A DNA stretch of 64,000 bases from an uncultured Selenomonadales bacterium (GTDB taxonomy: Bacteria > Bacillota > Negativicutes > Acidaminococcales > Acidaminococcaceae): contig OMYP01000003.1 in assembly GCA_900315345.1 (NCBI GenBank), positions 1-64,000 of the forward strand, given 5' to 3'. Positions 53,459-62,327 of the stretch are shown in pieces. Positions within the stretch are counted from its first letter, which is position 1, and every line of letters starts with the position of its first letter. The position numbers and the translations under genes were made by a program. The notes under the pieces are model-generated. The model had not been told where the DNA came from. It ran no database searches and saw nothing but the letters and a program-made list of their open reading frames with translations.

Positions 53459-55005
53459 TAAATATATACGATATCATCAATGATCTGTATACTGACGATG
53501 AAGGGTGGAACCAGGTGCTCCGACGCGAATATGCGGAACAGTTTCTTCGAACCGAAGCGTTCAGGGGGGCATCGGACGACGATCTGCTGGACATATGGGG
53601 GCAGGTCATGTACCTGTTGATCTATTGCGGCAATACCGGCTGCAAAATCGGCGATATGACCAGTGAAGATCTGATCTACTGCATCAGCTGGTGTCAGAGG
53701 AACATTGCTGATTTTGAGGTGAATTATGACAGTGTCGAGCAGTTGTTATCTGTCATCCACCGTCTTCTTGTCTTTTTAAAACATAAAAAAGCCATTACGG
53801 ATGATGATGCAGCGTTACGATGTAAGAGAAAGCTTTTGGGAGCCGATAAGAAATTAAATCTTTTCAATGCGGACGGCTCCCTTCCCGATGAGTATGAAAA
53901 ATATCGGACCAACCGTGAACCGGATCTGGATACGAAGATTTTTATGCAGATGGGGAAAAAGCTGACAGATCTTTTTTACCTGATGAAAAATTATTTTAAC
54001 GATGATTCGTTCAGGTATGAAAGAAAACGTGCGCGGCTTTCTTATTTTGGAAGCGATTCTGAGCCCGATTTTGAAAAAAGACCTGAAATTGAAGCCTCTT
54101 TCTGGGAATTTTTTCTTTTTGATTTTCATTTGTCCGATACTAACCAGAGACCGGTAGAAGCATTTTATGAATACTATAAATCCCATCCGGATCCGGACTA
54201 TGAAAAAAGCAACAAAGCGCTGACAGTGCTGCTGGAAGCCATGCAGAAGGTGCGCCTGATGGTTTTTACCATCGAAGGGGAAGACGAAGACGGGTGGTAC
54301 CTGTGCAGGGATTTCTTTACCGGAAGCATTTCCGAATTGTCTCTTCCGTTAGACGATAATATAGATACCGGCAATCTGTTGTGCCTGGCCCATGTTTTTG
54401 AGGACGGGAACCTGATCACAGAATATCTCTGGAGCGTATATGTGAAACCGCTGGCCCGAAAAGCCCTTTTGAAACGCTTTTCCAGTCTTCTGGAATGGTA
54501 CAGGGTTTCAGAGCCCGGTGCAGACTGGGAAAATTTCTGCGAGAATAACGCGGCCCTTATTACGCACATGGTAGGGTATGCCGGTATGCAGGACACGATT
54601 CTGGAACCTTTTCGTTGGTCAACAAAAATTCGAAACTATAAACCGTCTTTAATAAAAGAAGATGATCCGGTCCATCAGTTTATCATCCGGTTCAGCAGAC
54701 TTCTTCATATTTCCTGGAAAGACCGGAAAAACCTGCTTCAGATGTGGAGTGATTTTTATACTGAGCATCCGGTATCTTTTTTCAGTACAGATGAATATAT
54801 CGTATGGGCTTTGGCAATACTTGGGAGTTACATGACGCTGACGGAGACTTATCTGCTTGATATTGTTTCGTATGCGGAAAAAACAAAAATTGAAGGCTGG
54901 CGGATCCATGACAGGATGCAGATCATTCGTACTGCGCTGAATTTAGAACACTTTGATCCGCGTTATTGCAGTGAAAGTTCTTTTATGAACATGATGTTTT
55001 CGTAA
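53455..55005 (+). CDS. Unknown 516-residue protein coupled to murB
   Basis: Not recognised. 516 residues, Asp/Glu- and aromatic-rich, with no signal peptide or clear membrane segment. It appears largely alpha-helical. Notable pieces are LTDLFYLMKNYF, GEDEDGWYLCRDFFTG and YAEKTKIEGWRIHDRMQII. It starts in the murB stop (ATGA) and is followed 12 bp later by a zinc-ribbon membrane protein. The tight coupling suggests a role linked to cell-wall synthesis, but there is no direct evidence. Confidence 0.8.
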   Translation: MINIYDIINDLYTDDEGWNQVLRREYAEQFLRTEAFRGASDDDLLDIWGQVMYLLIYCGNTGCKIGDMTSEDLIYCISWCQRNIADFEVNYDSVEQLLSVIHRLLVFLKHKKAITDDDAALRCKRKLLGADKKLNLFNADGSLPDEYEKYRTNREPDLDTKIFMQMGKKLTDLFYLMKNYFNDDSFRYERKRARLSYFGSDSEPDFEKRPEIEASFWEFFLFDFHLSDTNQRPVEAFYEYYKSHPDPDYEKSNKALTVLLEAMQKVRLMVFTIEGEDEDGWYLCRDFFTGSISELSLPLDDNIDTGNLLCLAHVFEDGNLITEYLWSVYVKPLARKALLKRFSSLLEWYRVSEPGADWENFCENNAALITHMVGYAGMQDTILEPFRWSTKIRNYKPSLIKEDDPVHQFIIRFSRLLHISWKDRKNLLQMWSDFYTEHPVSFFSTDEYIVWALAILGSYMTLTETYLLDIVSYAEKTKIEGWRIHDRMQIIRTALNLEHFDPRYCSESSFMNMMFS

Positions 55006-55017
55006 GGAGGTAGCGGT

Positions 55018-55440
55018 ATGGTATGTAAGTTTTGCCAGCATGAATTTGATGACAGCCTTACAGAATGCCCTTATTGCCACAAACAGGTCGACTTTGAACC
55101 GAAGAGCCTTACCAGGGAAGAAAGAGACAGTTTTTCCGGTACTACGATAGATATAGACGATCCGGAAAACAGACAACATTCCGGGGACAGCCAGTATCAG
55201 GATAAATATGATTACCAGGACAGGGGAGATTATCAAAGGGCAGACCGGCCCTATGGCAGCAGTGAAAATCCATCGGGATTCAAAGTGTACCGCCTCGGGG
55301 GCAGTTTGATTACATGGATAATTTTTGCCCTGATCGTTCTTGGTATTATTTTCTTTGTGCTTCCCGCTTTTCTTTTTGTAGGCGTAATCGGCGCGGCAGC
55401 CGTGGCAATCATCATTTTCCTTTCCAGACTGTTCCAATAA
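55018..55440 (+). CDS. Zinc-ribbon membrane protein, function unknown
   Basis: 140 residues. An N-terminal zinc ribbon (CKFCQHEFDDSLTECPYC, two CxxC pairs) is followed by an acidic, Tyr/Asp/Gln-rich linker with DYQDRGDYQ and then one or two transmembrane segments (about 97-115 and 120-137). Strong RBS AAGGAGG. Probably forms a unit with the preceding gene. No defined biochemical role. Confidence 0.8.
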   Translation: MVCKFCQHEFDDSLTECPYCHKQVDFEPKSLTREERDSFSGTTIDIDDPENRQHSGDSQYQDKYDYQDRGDYQRADRPYGSSENPSGFKVYRLGGSLITWIIFALIVLGIIFFVLPAFLFVGVIGAAAVAIIIFLSRLFQ

Positions 55441-55523
55441 AATGAAACGAAGTATTATAGTCTGAAAGATTACTTTCATTACTGTTTGTGCTGCCGGCAT
55501 ATGGCGGCGGAATGGAGATTATT

Positions 55524-56468
55524 ATGAAAAACAGATTATGTGAAATGTTGGGCATCCGTTATCCGATTATTCAGGGCGGTATGGCATGGAGCAGCGACGG
55601 TACACTGGCAGCAGCGGTTTCAAACGCCGGAGGCGCCGGTATTATCGGCAGCGGCGGACGGACTACGGAATGGGTAATTGAGGAGATCAAAAAAGCGAAA
55701 AGCCTGACGGATAAGCCTTTTGGCGTAAATCTTATGCTGATGGCCCCGAATGTGAAGGAAATTGCAGAAGCAGTTCGTGAAGAGAAAGTTTCCTTTGTTA
55801 CTACAGGAGCGGGAAATCCCATTCCCTGGATCGATAAGATGCATAAAGCCGGAGTTAAGGTGATCCCGGTGGTCCCAAATGTGAAACTGGCAAAACGGAT
55901 AGCCGCTTCGGGCGCTGACGCCATGGTCATTGAAGGTATGGAAGGCGGTGGGCATATCGGAAAGATGACCTGTATGGCGCTGCTGTCCAACGTATTGAAT
56001 GAACCTTGTCCGATTCCCGTACTTGCAGCAGGAGGAATTTCTGACGGGCGTGCTATGGCTGCAGCCCTTTTAATGGGGGCGGACGGTGTACAAATGGGGA
56101 CCCGCTTCCTTCTGACCACCGAGTGCCCTGTCCATGAGAAGACAAAAGAAATGATCCTGAATGCGACAGATACCGATTGTGTCGTTACGGGTTTTTCGAG
56201 AAATATGGGCGTACGCTGCCTCGAGAATGCTTTTACCCGAAAATATCTGGCTGCCGAAATAAGCGGCGCCTCCAATGAAACGCTGATGGAACTGGGAACC
56301 GGTACTGCACGGATGGGAATGAAGGAAGGGGATACAGAAAACGGAAGCGTCATGGCAGGGGAAAGCTTAAATGTGTTAAACGAAATCCTTCCCTGCAAGG
56401 ATATTATTGAAAAGATCATTGCAGATGCCAATACGGCTCTTGCAAATGCAGCTGTAATAAAATTATAA
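55524..56468 (+). CDS. fabK: Enoyl-[acyl-carrier-protein] reductase FabK
   Basis: 314 residues from ATG 55524, GGAG 7 bp upstream. FMN-dependent TIM-barrel reductase of the last step in the fatty-acid elongation cycle. IRYPIIQGGMAWSSDGTLAAAVSNAGGAG, EGMEGGGHIGKM, AAGGISDGRAMAAALLMGADGVQMGTRF are typical of the NPD/FabK family; a nitronate monooxygenase is the alternative. The TAA stop is the first triplet of a mobile inverted-repeat element, so the original end may have been altered. Confidence 0.87.
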   Translation: MKNRLCEMLGIRYPIIQGGMAWSSDGTLAAAVSNAGGAGIIGSGGRTTEWVIEEIKKAKSLTDKPFGVNLMLMAPNVKEIAEAVREEKVSFVTTGAGNPIPWIDKMHKAGVKVIPVVPNVKLAKRIAASGADAMVIEGMEGGGHIGKMTCMALLSNVLNEPCPIPVLAAGGISDGRAMAAALLMGADGVQMGTRFLLTTECPVHEKTKEMILNATDTDCVVTGFSRNMGVRCLENAFTRKYLAAEISGASNETLMELGTGTARMGMKEGDTENGSVMAGESLNVLNEILPCKDIIEKIIADANTALANAAVIKL

Positions 56469-56628
56469 GGAAACGCTGATTAAATGAGTTTGTGCGATTG
56501 CCGAGGCATTTTTGCGAATGGCAAGGAAGTGACTCGAAGGCGCAGCGGGGCTGCGTCGAGAGGCAGTGACGAAGCCATTCACAAAAATGACCGACAAGCG
56601 TGCAGACGAATTAATCAGCGTTTCCTTA
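56466..56628. mobile_element. 163-bp inverted-repeat (MITE-like) hairpin element
   Basis: The ends are a perfect 18-bp inverted repeat: TAAGGAAACGCTGATTAA (56466-56483) and TTAATCAGCGTTTCCTTA (56611-56628). The interior is also self-complementary: CATTTTTGCGAATGGC pairs with GCCATTCACAAAAATG, and CTCGA...GCGCAGC with GCTGCG...TCGAG, so one strand folds into a long hairpin. It carries no transposase. The outer TA on each side may be a target duplication. Partial copies lie at 45252 and 51934-52056. Confidence 0.85.
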
Positions 56629-56635
56629 AACAAAA

Positions 56636-56692
56636 GAAAAACCGGCACTCGATTCAAACGGTAAACATAAGAATGAGTGACCGGTTTTTTAC
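56636..56692. terminator. Bidirectional terminator between fabK and the 3D-domain gene
   Basis: AAAAACCGG-CACTC (from 56637) pairs with GAGTG-A-CCGGTTTTTT (56675-56690). T runs lie on both sides for both strands, fitting the convergent genes. Confidence 0.8.
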
Positions 56693-56708
56693 ATTTATAT
56701 ATTTTTTA

Positions 56709-57209
56709 TCAGGGCCTTACCTGTGGCTTCAGAACCGGAGCAGCCGCAGGAAAATGGGCAGCGGATCGGTGCGGTTCCGCTTGCTGTACGGATTCATCCT
56801 TCTGTACGGGTTCATCACTCCGGATCTGCTCTTTTTTCTTTGGCGGTTCATGTTTTTGTTTTTTGGTTTCCTTTTTCGACGGAAGCTGCAGATGTTCGTC
56901 ATCCGGTGTGATGACCTGTACCTTTGCCTCTTTTCGTCCGAATTGAAGAGCTTTTTTGTGGGATTCCATAAAAATGTCCACATGCCTGTCTCTGCTGGCA
57001 TGCATGCGGTCCTCCACGTAATATTTATGACCGTCATAAATGATTACGCTTCCAATGGGTACAAAGTTTGCCGCACAGGTGTATCCTTCTTTTGCCCTGG
57101 CGCCGCTGGCCGTAGTACGGGAACCGGTTTCATGGGGCGTATATGCCGACATGGACACAGTCGTCCAGAATATTGCAGATAATGAAACAAATCGGTAAAA
57201 AGAATTCAT
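56709..57209 (-). CDS. Exported 3D-domain protein
   Basis: 166 residues. A signal peptide (about 1-22, ending SMSA) is followed by a 3D domain (MltA-type double-psi beta-barrel) with YTPHETGSRTTASGARAKEG and a YYVEDRMHASRDRHVDIFM stretch holding the conserved Asp residues. A Lys/Pro/Glu-rich low-complexity tail of about 60 residues follows. Such domains belong to peptidoglycan hydrolases (lytic transglycosylase fold) used in wall turnover or resuscitation. Confidence 0.87.
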   Translation of the reverse strand: MNSFYRFVSLSAIFWTTVSMSAYTPHETGSRTTASGARAKEGYTCAANFVPIGSVIIYDGHKYYVEDRMHASRDRHVDIFMESHKKALQFGRKEAKVQVITPDDEHLQLPSKKETKKQKHEPPKKKEQIRSDEPVQKDESVQQAEPHRSAAHFPAAAPVLKPQVRP

Positions 57210-57223
57210 ATAATACTCCGATG

Positions 57224-59140
57224 TTAAAATAAACGTTCCTGCCGCAAAAGTTTCTCTTTCATTTCTTTATATGCCAAAGAAAAATAGGTCGTCATCTGGG
57301 CTTCCCTGTAATCATTCCCAAAAGCCCGTTTGCTCAGGCTCAGTATAGGAGGCGCCTGGATCCGTTTCGCAACCGCAAGACCTGTAAAAAGAGAATACCA
57401 CCGTTCCAGATCCTGGCAAAAAGCTGCATGGCTTGGAAACAGATGTGTGATAATTTCTTCTTTACAACCCAGAAATTTTTCCAGATCATGATCCATGTAA
57501 TGCTTCAGGATGTCTTCCGGGGCAACTTTTTCCCATCGCTCCACAAATGCGCGGAACAGATAATCGTGATATTCATAAATCAGCGGGTCGCCGCCGTTTC
57601 CAACAGTCTGCTCGCTGGACAGCTCCGCACTTGGACGGATTGAAAATATTTTCTCCGGAATCACTTCTGCTTTAAAGATCTGGTCATTGAAATATTTGCC
57701 TAAGGCATAGACCTGAAACTTCCACAAATCGCCTAATGGACAGAAAAGTCCGATAAGATCCCCATAAAATGTCCCATATCCCACGGTGATTTCTGCTTTA
57801 TTTGCATTGCAGCTTACACCGCCCCTGAATGCTGCGGAAAAGCCGCCCAGTATTCTTGAGCCCCGGTCCCTGGCCTGGATATTTTCATACATGAGGCCGT
57901 TCAGTTCCACTTTAAAATCCCGGTTGGAAGTATAATTGTGGATTGGAGTGTACAACTGTTCCACAGTGTGGGCAACGCTATCGTTGATGGGCACGATGGT
58001 GTAGCAGCACTTCAGGTTTTCTGCCAGCTGCTGGGCCAGATTCTTCGTCAGTTCCGAATTATAACGGCTTGGCATATTAACCAGTAATACCTGTTGCGGG
58101 CCCAATATATCTGTAAAAAGCGCTGCCGTCACAGCAGAATCAATACCGCCGGAAGCTCCAAGTACCATCCTGCGGATTCCTGTCTGCTTAAGAAAGTTAT
58201 CGGTACCATAACGGACAGTTTTGTATATGACAGCCGTTTCATCGTCTTCCGTTGCAACCAGCTCGTCTTCAGCGGAATACGCACGAATTTTATCTGTTTC
58301 TTTGTCCCAGGAAAAGGTAAGCAGCTTTTCAGTAAACATTGGCGCTGCCGCCTTGACCATGCCGTCGGAACCGTAAACGCAGCTTTGGCCGTCAAAGGTA
58401 AAGATATTTTTCCCCGTATTCTGGATTCCGATATGGTTGCAGTAGATCAGAGGCAGATGGAGTTCTTTTGCCTGTTTTCCGAAAATCAAATGCCTTTTAT
58501 GATTTTTTCCCAAAGTGAAAGGGGAACTGGAAAGGTTGCATAAAATTTCAGCGCCGCCCCGTTTCAGCATAACAGGTACAGACAGAGGATAATTTTCTGT
58601 CCACCCGTCTTCGCAGAGCATTATGCCAAGTTGGTATTCCGTGCCGTGAATGGTAACAGCCACCGTACCCATACCGTTTTTAAGGGATATCCTTTTATCT
58701 TTCAATAAAGACTCCTGGCTGGAAAAATAGCGCGAATCTTCAAATTGCCGGTAGACCGGCAGTGAATTTTTGGCAACAAACCCGAGACCCTGAGCAGTAG
58801 GAAGCAGTTTCCCGTCCTGGGCTGTAAACGCCGCGCTGTATTTGCGCACGTGCCCGTCCGTATTGCTGCGTTTCCAGTCCACTGCAATGTTTCCAAAAAC
58901 AACAGTGATGCCGGAAGAAGCTTCAACAATCTGCTTTCCATAGCTTTCACAGTCTTTCAGGAAAGCAGTCTGTTCCCAAAGGTCGCCAATCATATAACCT
59001 GGAACGGCCAGTTCCGGTAATAACAATAAATCAACTGCATCGCTTTTTGCGGCGCTGATTACCTGCAAAATACTTTTCGTGTTCAGATCCGGACGTCCGG
59101 CAATGACTTCCAGTTGTCCGCAGGCAATTTTTATGGGCAT
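57224..59140 (-). CDS. nadE: Glutamine-dependent NAD+ synthetase
   Basis: 638 residues. The N-terminal nitrilase-type glutaminase carries Glu in LLLPELAVPGYM, Lys in the middle, and Cys in IMLCEDGW. The C-terminal ATP pyrophosphatase domain has VLGASGGIDSAVTAAL and later AELSSEQTVGNGGD, SLSKRAFGND. It amidates nicotinic acid adenine dinucleotide, the last step of NAD synthesis. Lone gene on the minus strand, just downstream of the 3D gene's start. Confidence 0.96.
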   Translation of the reverse strand: MPIKIACGQLEVIAGRPDLNTKSILQVISAAKSDAVDLLLLPELAVPGYMIGDLWEQTAFLKDCESYGKQIVEASSGITVVFGNIAVDWKRSNTDGHVRKYSAAFTAQDGKLLPTAQGLGFVAKNSLPVYRQFEDSRYFSSQESLLKDKRISLKNGMGTVAVTIHGTEYQLGIMLCEDGWTENYPLSVPVMLKRGGAEILCNLSSSPFTLGKNHKRHLIFGKQAKELHLPLIYCNHIGIQNTGKNIFTFDGQSCVYGSDGMVKAAAPMFTEKLLTFSWDKETDKIRAYSAEDELVATEDDETAVIYKTVRYGTDNFLKQTGIRRMVLGASGGIDSAVTAALFTDILGPQQVLLVNMPSRYNSELTKNLAQQLAENLKCCYTIVPINDSVAHTVEQLYTPIHNYTSNRDFKVELNGLMYENIQARDRGSRILGGFSAAFRGGVSCNANKAEITVGYGTFYGDLIGLFCPLGDLWKFQVYALGKYFNDQIFKAEVIPEKIFSIRPSAELSSEQTVGNGGDPLIYEYHDYLFRAFVERWEKVAPEDILKHYMDHDLEKFLGCKEEIITHLFPSHAAFCQDLERWYSLFTGLAVAKRIQAPPILSLSKRAFGNDYREAQMTTYFSLAYKEMKEKLLRQERLF

Positions 59141-59286
59141 GGCAGGGCCTTCTTTCTGTATTATCTTCCTGTGTAAACAGTATCTGCTGTTTTTTTGAAA
59201 AGTTTTCTGTCATAAATTATATCAGAGATGTTTGCGTTTTTCCATATTTTAGTTTACTATATATAATCGCAGGAGGTTAATTCCCC

Positions 59287-59769
59287 ATGAAGAAAATTAA
59301 GAAAACAAATGCAGCGCGAATCTTGGATGAACTTCACATTGATTATGAATTGAAAACATATCCTGTAGATGAAGAACATCTTGATGCAGTCCATGTTGCA
59401 AAGGAAGTGGGCATGCCCCCGGACCAGGTGTTCAAAACCCTTTGTGTAAGAGGGGACAAGACCGGTGTTCTTTTTGCTGTAATTCCCGGCAACGGTGAAC
59501 TTGATTTGAAAAAACTCGCCAGGGTCAGCGGAAATAAACGGTGCGAAATGGTGCATCTTAAGGAAGTATTACCGCTCACCGGTTATATCCGGGGCGGTTG
59601 TTCCCCGTTAGGAGCCAAAAAGGATTACCCGGTTTTTATTGATGAATCCTGCAGGTCTTTTGACCGTATTGCCATCAGCGCAGGAATGCGCGGCATGCAG
59701 ATCATGGCAGCCCCCGAAGATATTATACGTGCCACCCGGGCTGCAACGGGCATACTGGTTTTCGGTTAA
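59287..59769 (+). CDS. ybaK: YbaK-type aminoacyl-tRNA deacylase (Cys-tRNA(Pro))
   Basis: 160 residues. INSERTION-domain fold of the YbaK/EbsC family, which removes cysteine from mischarged tRNA-Pro. Family features seen are DAVHVAKEVGMPPDQVFKTLCV, LFAVIPGNGELDLKKLA, GYIRGGCSPLGAKKDYPVFID and a conserved Lys. RBS GGAGG 8 bp upstream. Confidence 0.9.
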   Translation: MKKIKKTNAARILDELHIDYELKTYPVDEEHLDAVHVAKEVGMPPDQVFKTLCVRGDKTGVLFAVIPGNGELDLKKLARVSGNKRCEMVHLKEVLPLTGYIRGGCSPLGAKKDYPVFIDESCRSFDRIAISAGMRGMQIMAAPEDIIRATRAATGILVFG

Positions 59770-59809
59770 AATATTTTTTAGTTATGTTTGATGAATGAGG
59801 AGAAGAAAA

Positions 59810-61309
59810 ATGTTATTTATAAGTACAAGAGGGCAGTCAGGCAAAGTGTCTTCCGCCCATGCGATCAAAAACGGTCTGGCCTCTGACGGCGGACTGTACG
59901 TGCCCCAACGTTTTCCGGAAATACCGCTGGAAGAAATTCTGTCTATGCATGCGTTGCCGTACGAACAATGCGCGGTAAAAATACTCAGTCTTTTCCTGAC
60001 AGATTACAGACCTGATGAACTTACGGACTGCGCCGTCGCTGCTTATTCCAGAGAAAAGTTCGGCCCGGATCCGGCACCCCTTCGAAAAGTATGCGACCGT
60101 ACTGACGTGCTGGAATTATGGCACGGTCCTACCATGGCCTTTAAGGATATCGCATTGCAGATCCTGCCGCACCTGATGACCAGGGCACAGATGAAAACCG
60201 GTTCCGAAACCCGGATCGTAATTCTGGCGGCAACTTCCGGCGATACGGGAAAAGCTGCCCTGGAAGGATTTGCGGATGTTCCCGGCACTGAAATCATCGT
60301 CTTTTATCCGGAAGACGGTGTCAGCCCTGTACAGAAACTGCAAATGGTAACCCAGGCAGGGAATAATACCAGAGTTTTTGGCATTAACGGGAATTTTGAC
60401 GATGCACAGCGGGGCGTCAAGGAAATTTTCAGTGATGCTTCACTGGCAAAAGAACTTAAGGAATGCGGCTGGGTATTTTCTTCCGCAAATTCCATTAATT
60501 GGGGACGTCTTGCGCCACAGATCACCTACTATTTCAAATCCTATGCGGATGCAGTGGCCAACGAACGGATCAAACCCGGTGAAAAAGTTATTTTCGCGGT
60601 TCCGACAGGCAACTTTGGCGATATACTTGCAGGGTATTACGCTAAAAAAATGGGGCTTCCTGTGGAACGGTTCATCTGCGCCTCAAATTCCAACAATGTC
60701 TTGACGGATTTTATAAACACCGGTATTTATAACAAAGTCAGACCTTTGAACAAGACGGTTTCCCCGTCCATGGATATATTGGTTTCAAGCAACCTTGAAC
60801 GTCTTTTGTTCGATCTGTCCGATAATGATGCGGACCAGATTGCAAAATGGATGGAACAGCTGAATACGGAGGGTCAGTACCAGGTATCCCAGGAGTTGTC
60901 AGAACGGGTACGTGATCTGTTTTTTGCTGCATGGGTCGACGAAGAAGAAACCGTTGAAACGATCGGAAGCGTTTATAACGATCACGAATATGTTCTGGAC
61001 CCGCATACCGCGGTTGCATGGAGAGCGGCACAGAAATACCGTCTTCTGACAAGCGATGAAAGATACATCATCGTTCTTTCTACTGCAAGCCCTTATAAAT
61101 TCTGCAACACGGTACTGAAAGGGATCGGCAAAGGGGACGGGACGGATACGGATAGTCCTTTTGACGCTGCCCGCAGACTGTCCGAAGCCACAGAAATGCC
61201 GGTACCTAAACAGGTTTCCCTGCTGGAAGAAGCAGCCATACGGCATAAGGATGTAATCGATGCCGGCGATATGGCAATCAATATTAAGAAGGCTCTTGGA
61301 ATTTCGTAA
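59810..61309 (+). CDS. thrC: Threonine synthase
   Basis: 499 residues from ATG 59810, preceded by GAGGAG; ATG 59795 would overlap the RBS. PLP-dependent conversion of O-phosphohomoserine to threonine. Motifs are STRGQSGKVSSAHAIKNGLASDGGLYVP, GPTMAFKDIALQ (PLP lysine), LAATSGDTGKAALEGF and PTGNFGDILAGYYAKKMGLP. The length fits the longer class. The gap before rpsB holds a promoter. Confidence 0.95.
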   Translation: MLFISTRGQSGKVSSAHAIKNGLASDGGLYVPQRFPEIPLEEILSMHALPYEQCAVKILSLFLTDYRPDELTDCAVAAYSREKFGPDPAPLRKVCDRTDVLELWHGPTMAFKDIALQILPHLMTRAQMKTGSETRIVILAATSGDTGKAALEGFADVPGTEIIVFYPEDGVSPVQKLQMVTQAGNNTRVFGINGNFDDAQRGVKEIFSDASLAKELKECGWVFSSANSINWGRLAPQITYYFKSYADAVANERIKPGEKVIFAVPTGNFGDILAGYYAKKMGLPVERFICASNSNNVLTDFINTGIYNKVRPLNKTVSPSMDILVSSNLERLLFDLSDNDADQIAKWMEQLNTEGQYQVSQELSERVRDLFFAAWVDEEETVETIGSVYNDHEYVLDPHTAVAWRAAQKYRLLTSDERYIIVLSTASPYKFCNTVLKGIGKGDGTDTDSPFDAARRLSEATEMPVPKQVSLLEEAAIRHKDVIDAGDMAINIKKALGIS

Positions 61310-61328
61310 CAATTTTTTTAAAAAGTCC

Positions 61329-61357
61329 TTGCCCGAAGCAAGTGGCTGTGATATAAT
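61329..61357 (+). promoter_or_regulatory. Promoter of rpsB-tsf
   Basis: TTGCCC (61329-61334), 17-bp spacer, TATAAT (61352-61357), with an extended -10 TGA. Confidence 0.8.
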
Positions 61358-61379
61358 GCTTCAAGTGTTTTAATACACA

Positions 61380-61437
61380 CGCAGTTGGATGGGGCCTGTC
61401 CGCGAAAGCGGTAAACCCGAATTTGAAGAAAACTGCG
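61380..61437 (+). promoter_or_regulatory. Structured rpsB leader RNA, possible autoregulatory site
   Basis: CGCAGTT (61380-61386) pairs perfectly with AACTGCG (61431-61437) to close a small domain. Inside are a GGGG/CCC helix and a CCGC-GAAA-GCGG hairpin with a GNRA tetraloop (61400-61411). The closing 3' strand ends just upstream of the Shine-Dalgarno. This is a plausible S2 control site but is only predicted. Confidence 0.5.
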
Positions 61438-61463
61438 GAGGAAAAAACAGGAGGAAAGAAAAA

Positions 61464-62204
61464 ATGAGCAGTATTATTTCCATGAAACAGTTACTGGAAG
61501 CCGGCGTGCATTTCGGTCATCAGACCCGCCGCTGGAACCCCAAAATGGCGAAGTACATCTTCACCGAACGGAACGGTATCTACATTATCGACCTGCAGAA
61601 GACCGTTAAAAAAGTTGATGAAGCATACAACTTCATCCGTGAGACCGCACAGAACGGCGGAAACGTTCTGTTCGTTGGCACGAAAAAACAGGCTCAGGAA
61701 GCCATGCGCGAAGAAGCGACCCGCTGCAACCAGTTCTATGTTAATGAACGCTGGCTGGGCGGCATGATGACCAACTTCAAAACCATCCAGAAACGGGTAG
61801 CCCGTCTGCGCCAGCTGGAAAAGATGGAAGAAGACGGCACCTTTGATGTGCTGCCGAAAAAAGAAGTTCTGGGTCTGCGCCATGAAATGGAGAAACTGAA
61901 CAAGAACCTGGGCGGCATCAAAGAAATGAAAAAACTTCCGGCAGCCCTGTTCGTAGTAGATCCCCGCAAGGAACACATCGCTGTACTGGAAGCCCGCAAA
62001 CTGAATATTCCTATCGTAGCAACTGTTGATACCAACTGCGATCCGGATGAAGTGGATTACGTAATCCCGGCTAACGATGACGCTATCCGTGCCGTACGGC
62101 TGCTGGCAAGCAAAATGGCCGATGCGGTTCTGGAAGGCCGTCAGGGCCAGCAGACTGCAGAAGCGGAAGCTCCTGCGGAAGAAGCTCCGGCTGAAGCTGA
62201 ATAA
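61464..62204 (+). CDS. rpsB: 30S ribosomal protein S2
   Basis: 246 residues from ATG 61464, CAGGAGG 9 bp upstream; the in-frame sequence before it is the leader and not coding. [48 protein letters not shown], and [21 protein letters not shown] are diagnostic. The C-terminal tail is Glu/Ala-rich. It binds the small-subunit head region and is paired with tsf. Confidence 0.97.
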   Translation: MSSIISMKQLLEAGVHFGHQTRRWNPKMAKYIFTERNGIYIIDLQKTVKKVDEAYNFIRETAQNGGNVLFVGTKKQAQEAMREEATRCNQFYVNERWLGGMMTNFKTIQKRVARLRQLEKMEEDGTFDVLPKKEVLGLRHEMEKLNKNLGGIKEMKKLPAALFVVDPRKEHIAVLEARKLNIPIVATVDTNCDPDEVDYVIPANDDAIRAVRLLASKMADAVLEGRQGQQTAEAEAPAEEAPAEAE

Positions 62205-62253
62205 TTTTACGAACCGGCTTTTTAAGCGGAAACCGACGTTAAAAAAGAACTGA

Positions 62254-62282
62254 AAAGGGAACCTGAAGAGGTTCCCTTTATT
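62254..62282 (+). terminator. Hairpin between rpsB and tsf, without T tract
   Basis: AAAGGGAACC (62254-62263) / GGTTCCCTTT (62270-62279), loop TGAAGA, with only ATTAAA after it. Acts probably as an attenuator or mRNA stabiliser rather than a full terminator, allowing tsf expression. Confidence 0.6.
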
Positions 62283-62327
62283 AAACTATAAAATCATTTG
62301 ATGAGAAAATACAGGAGGGTTAATTCT

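Noticed and set aside
57428..58543. Long plus-strand open frames opposite nadE
   Set aside because: They are antisense shadows of a well-defined nadE gene with no RBS or family features.
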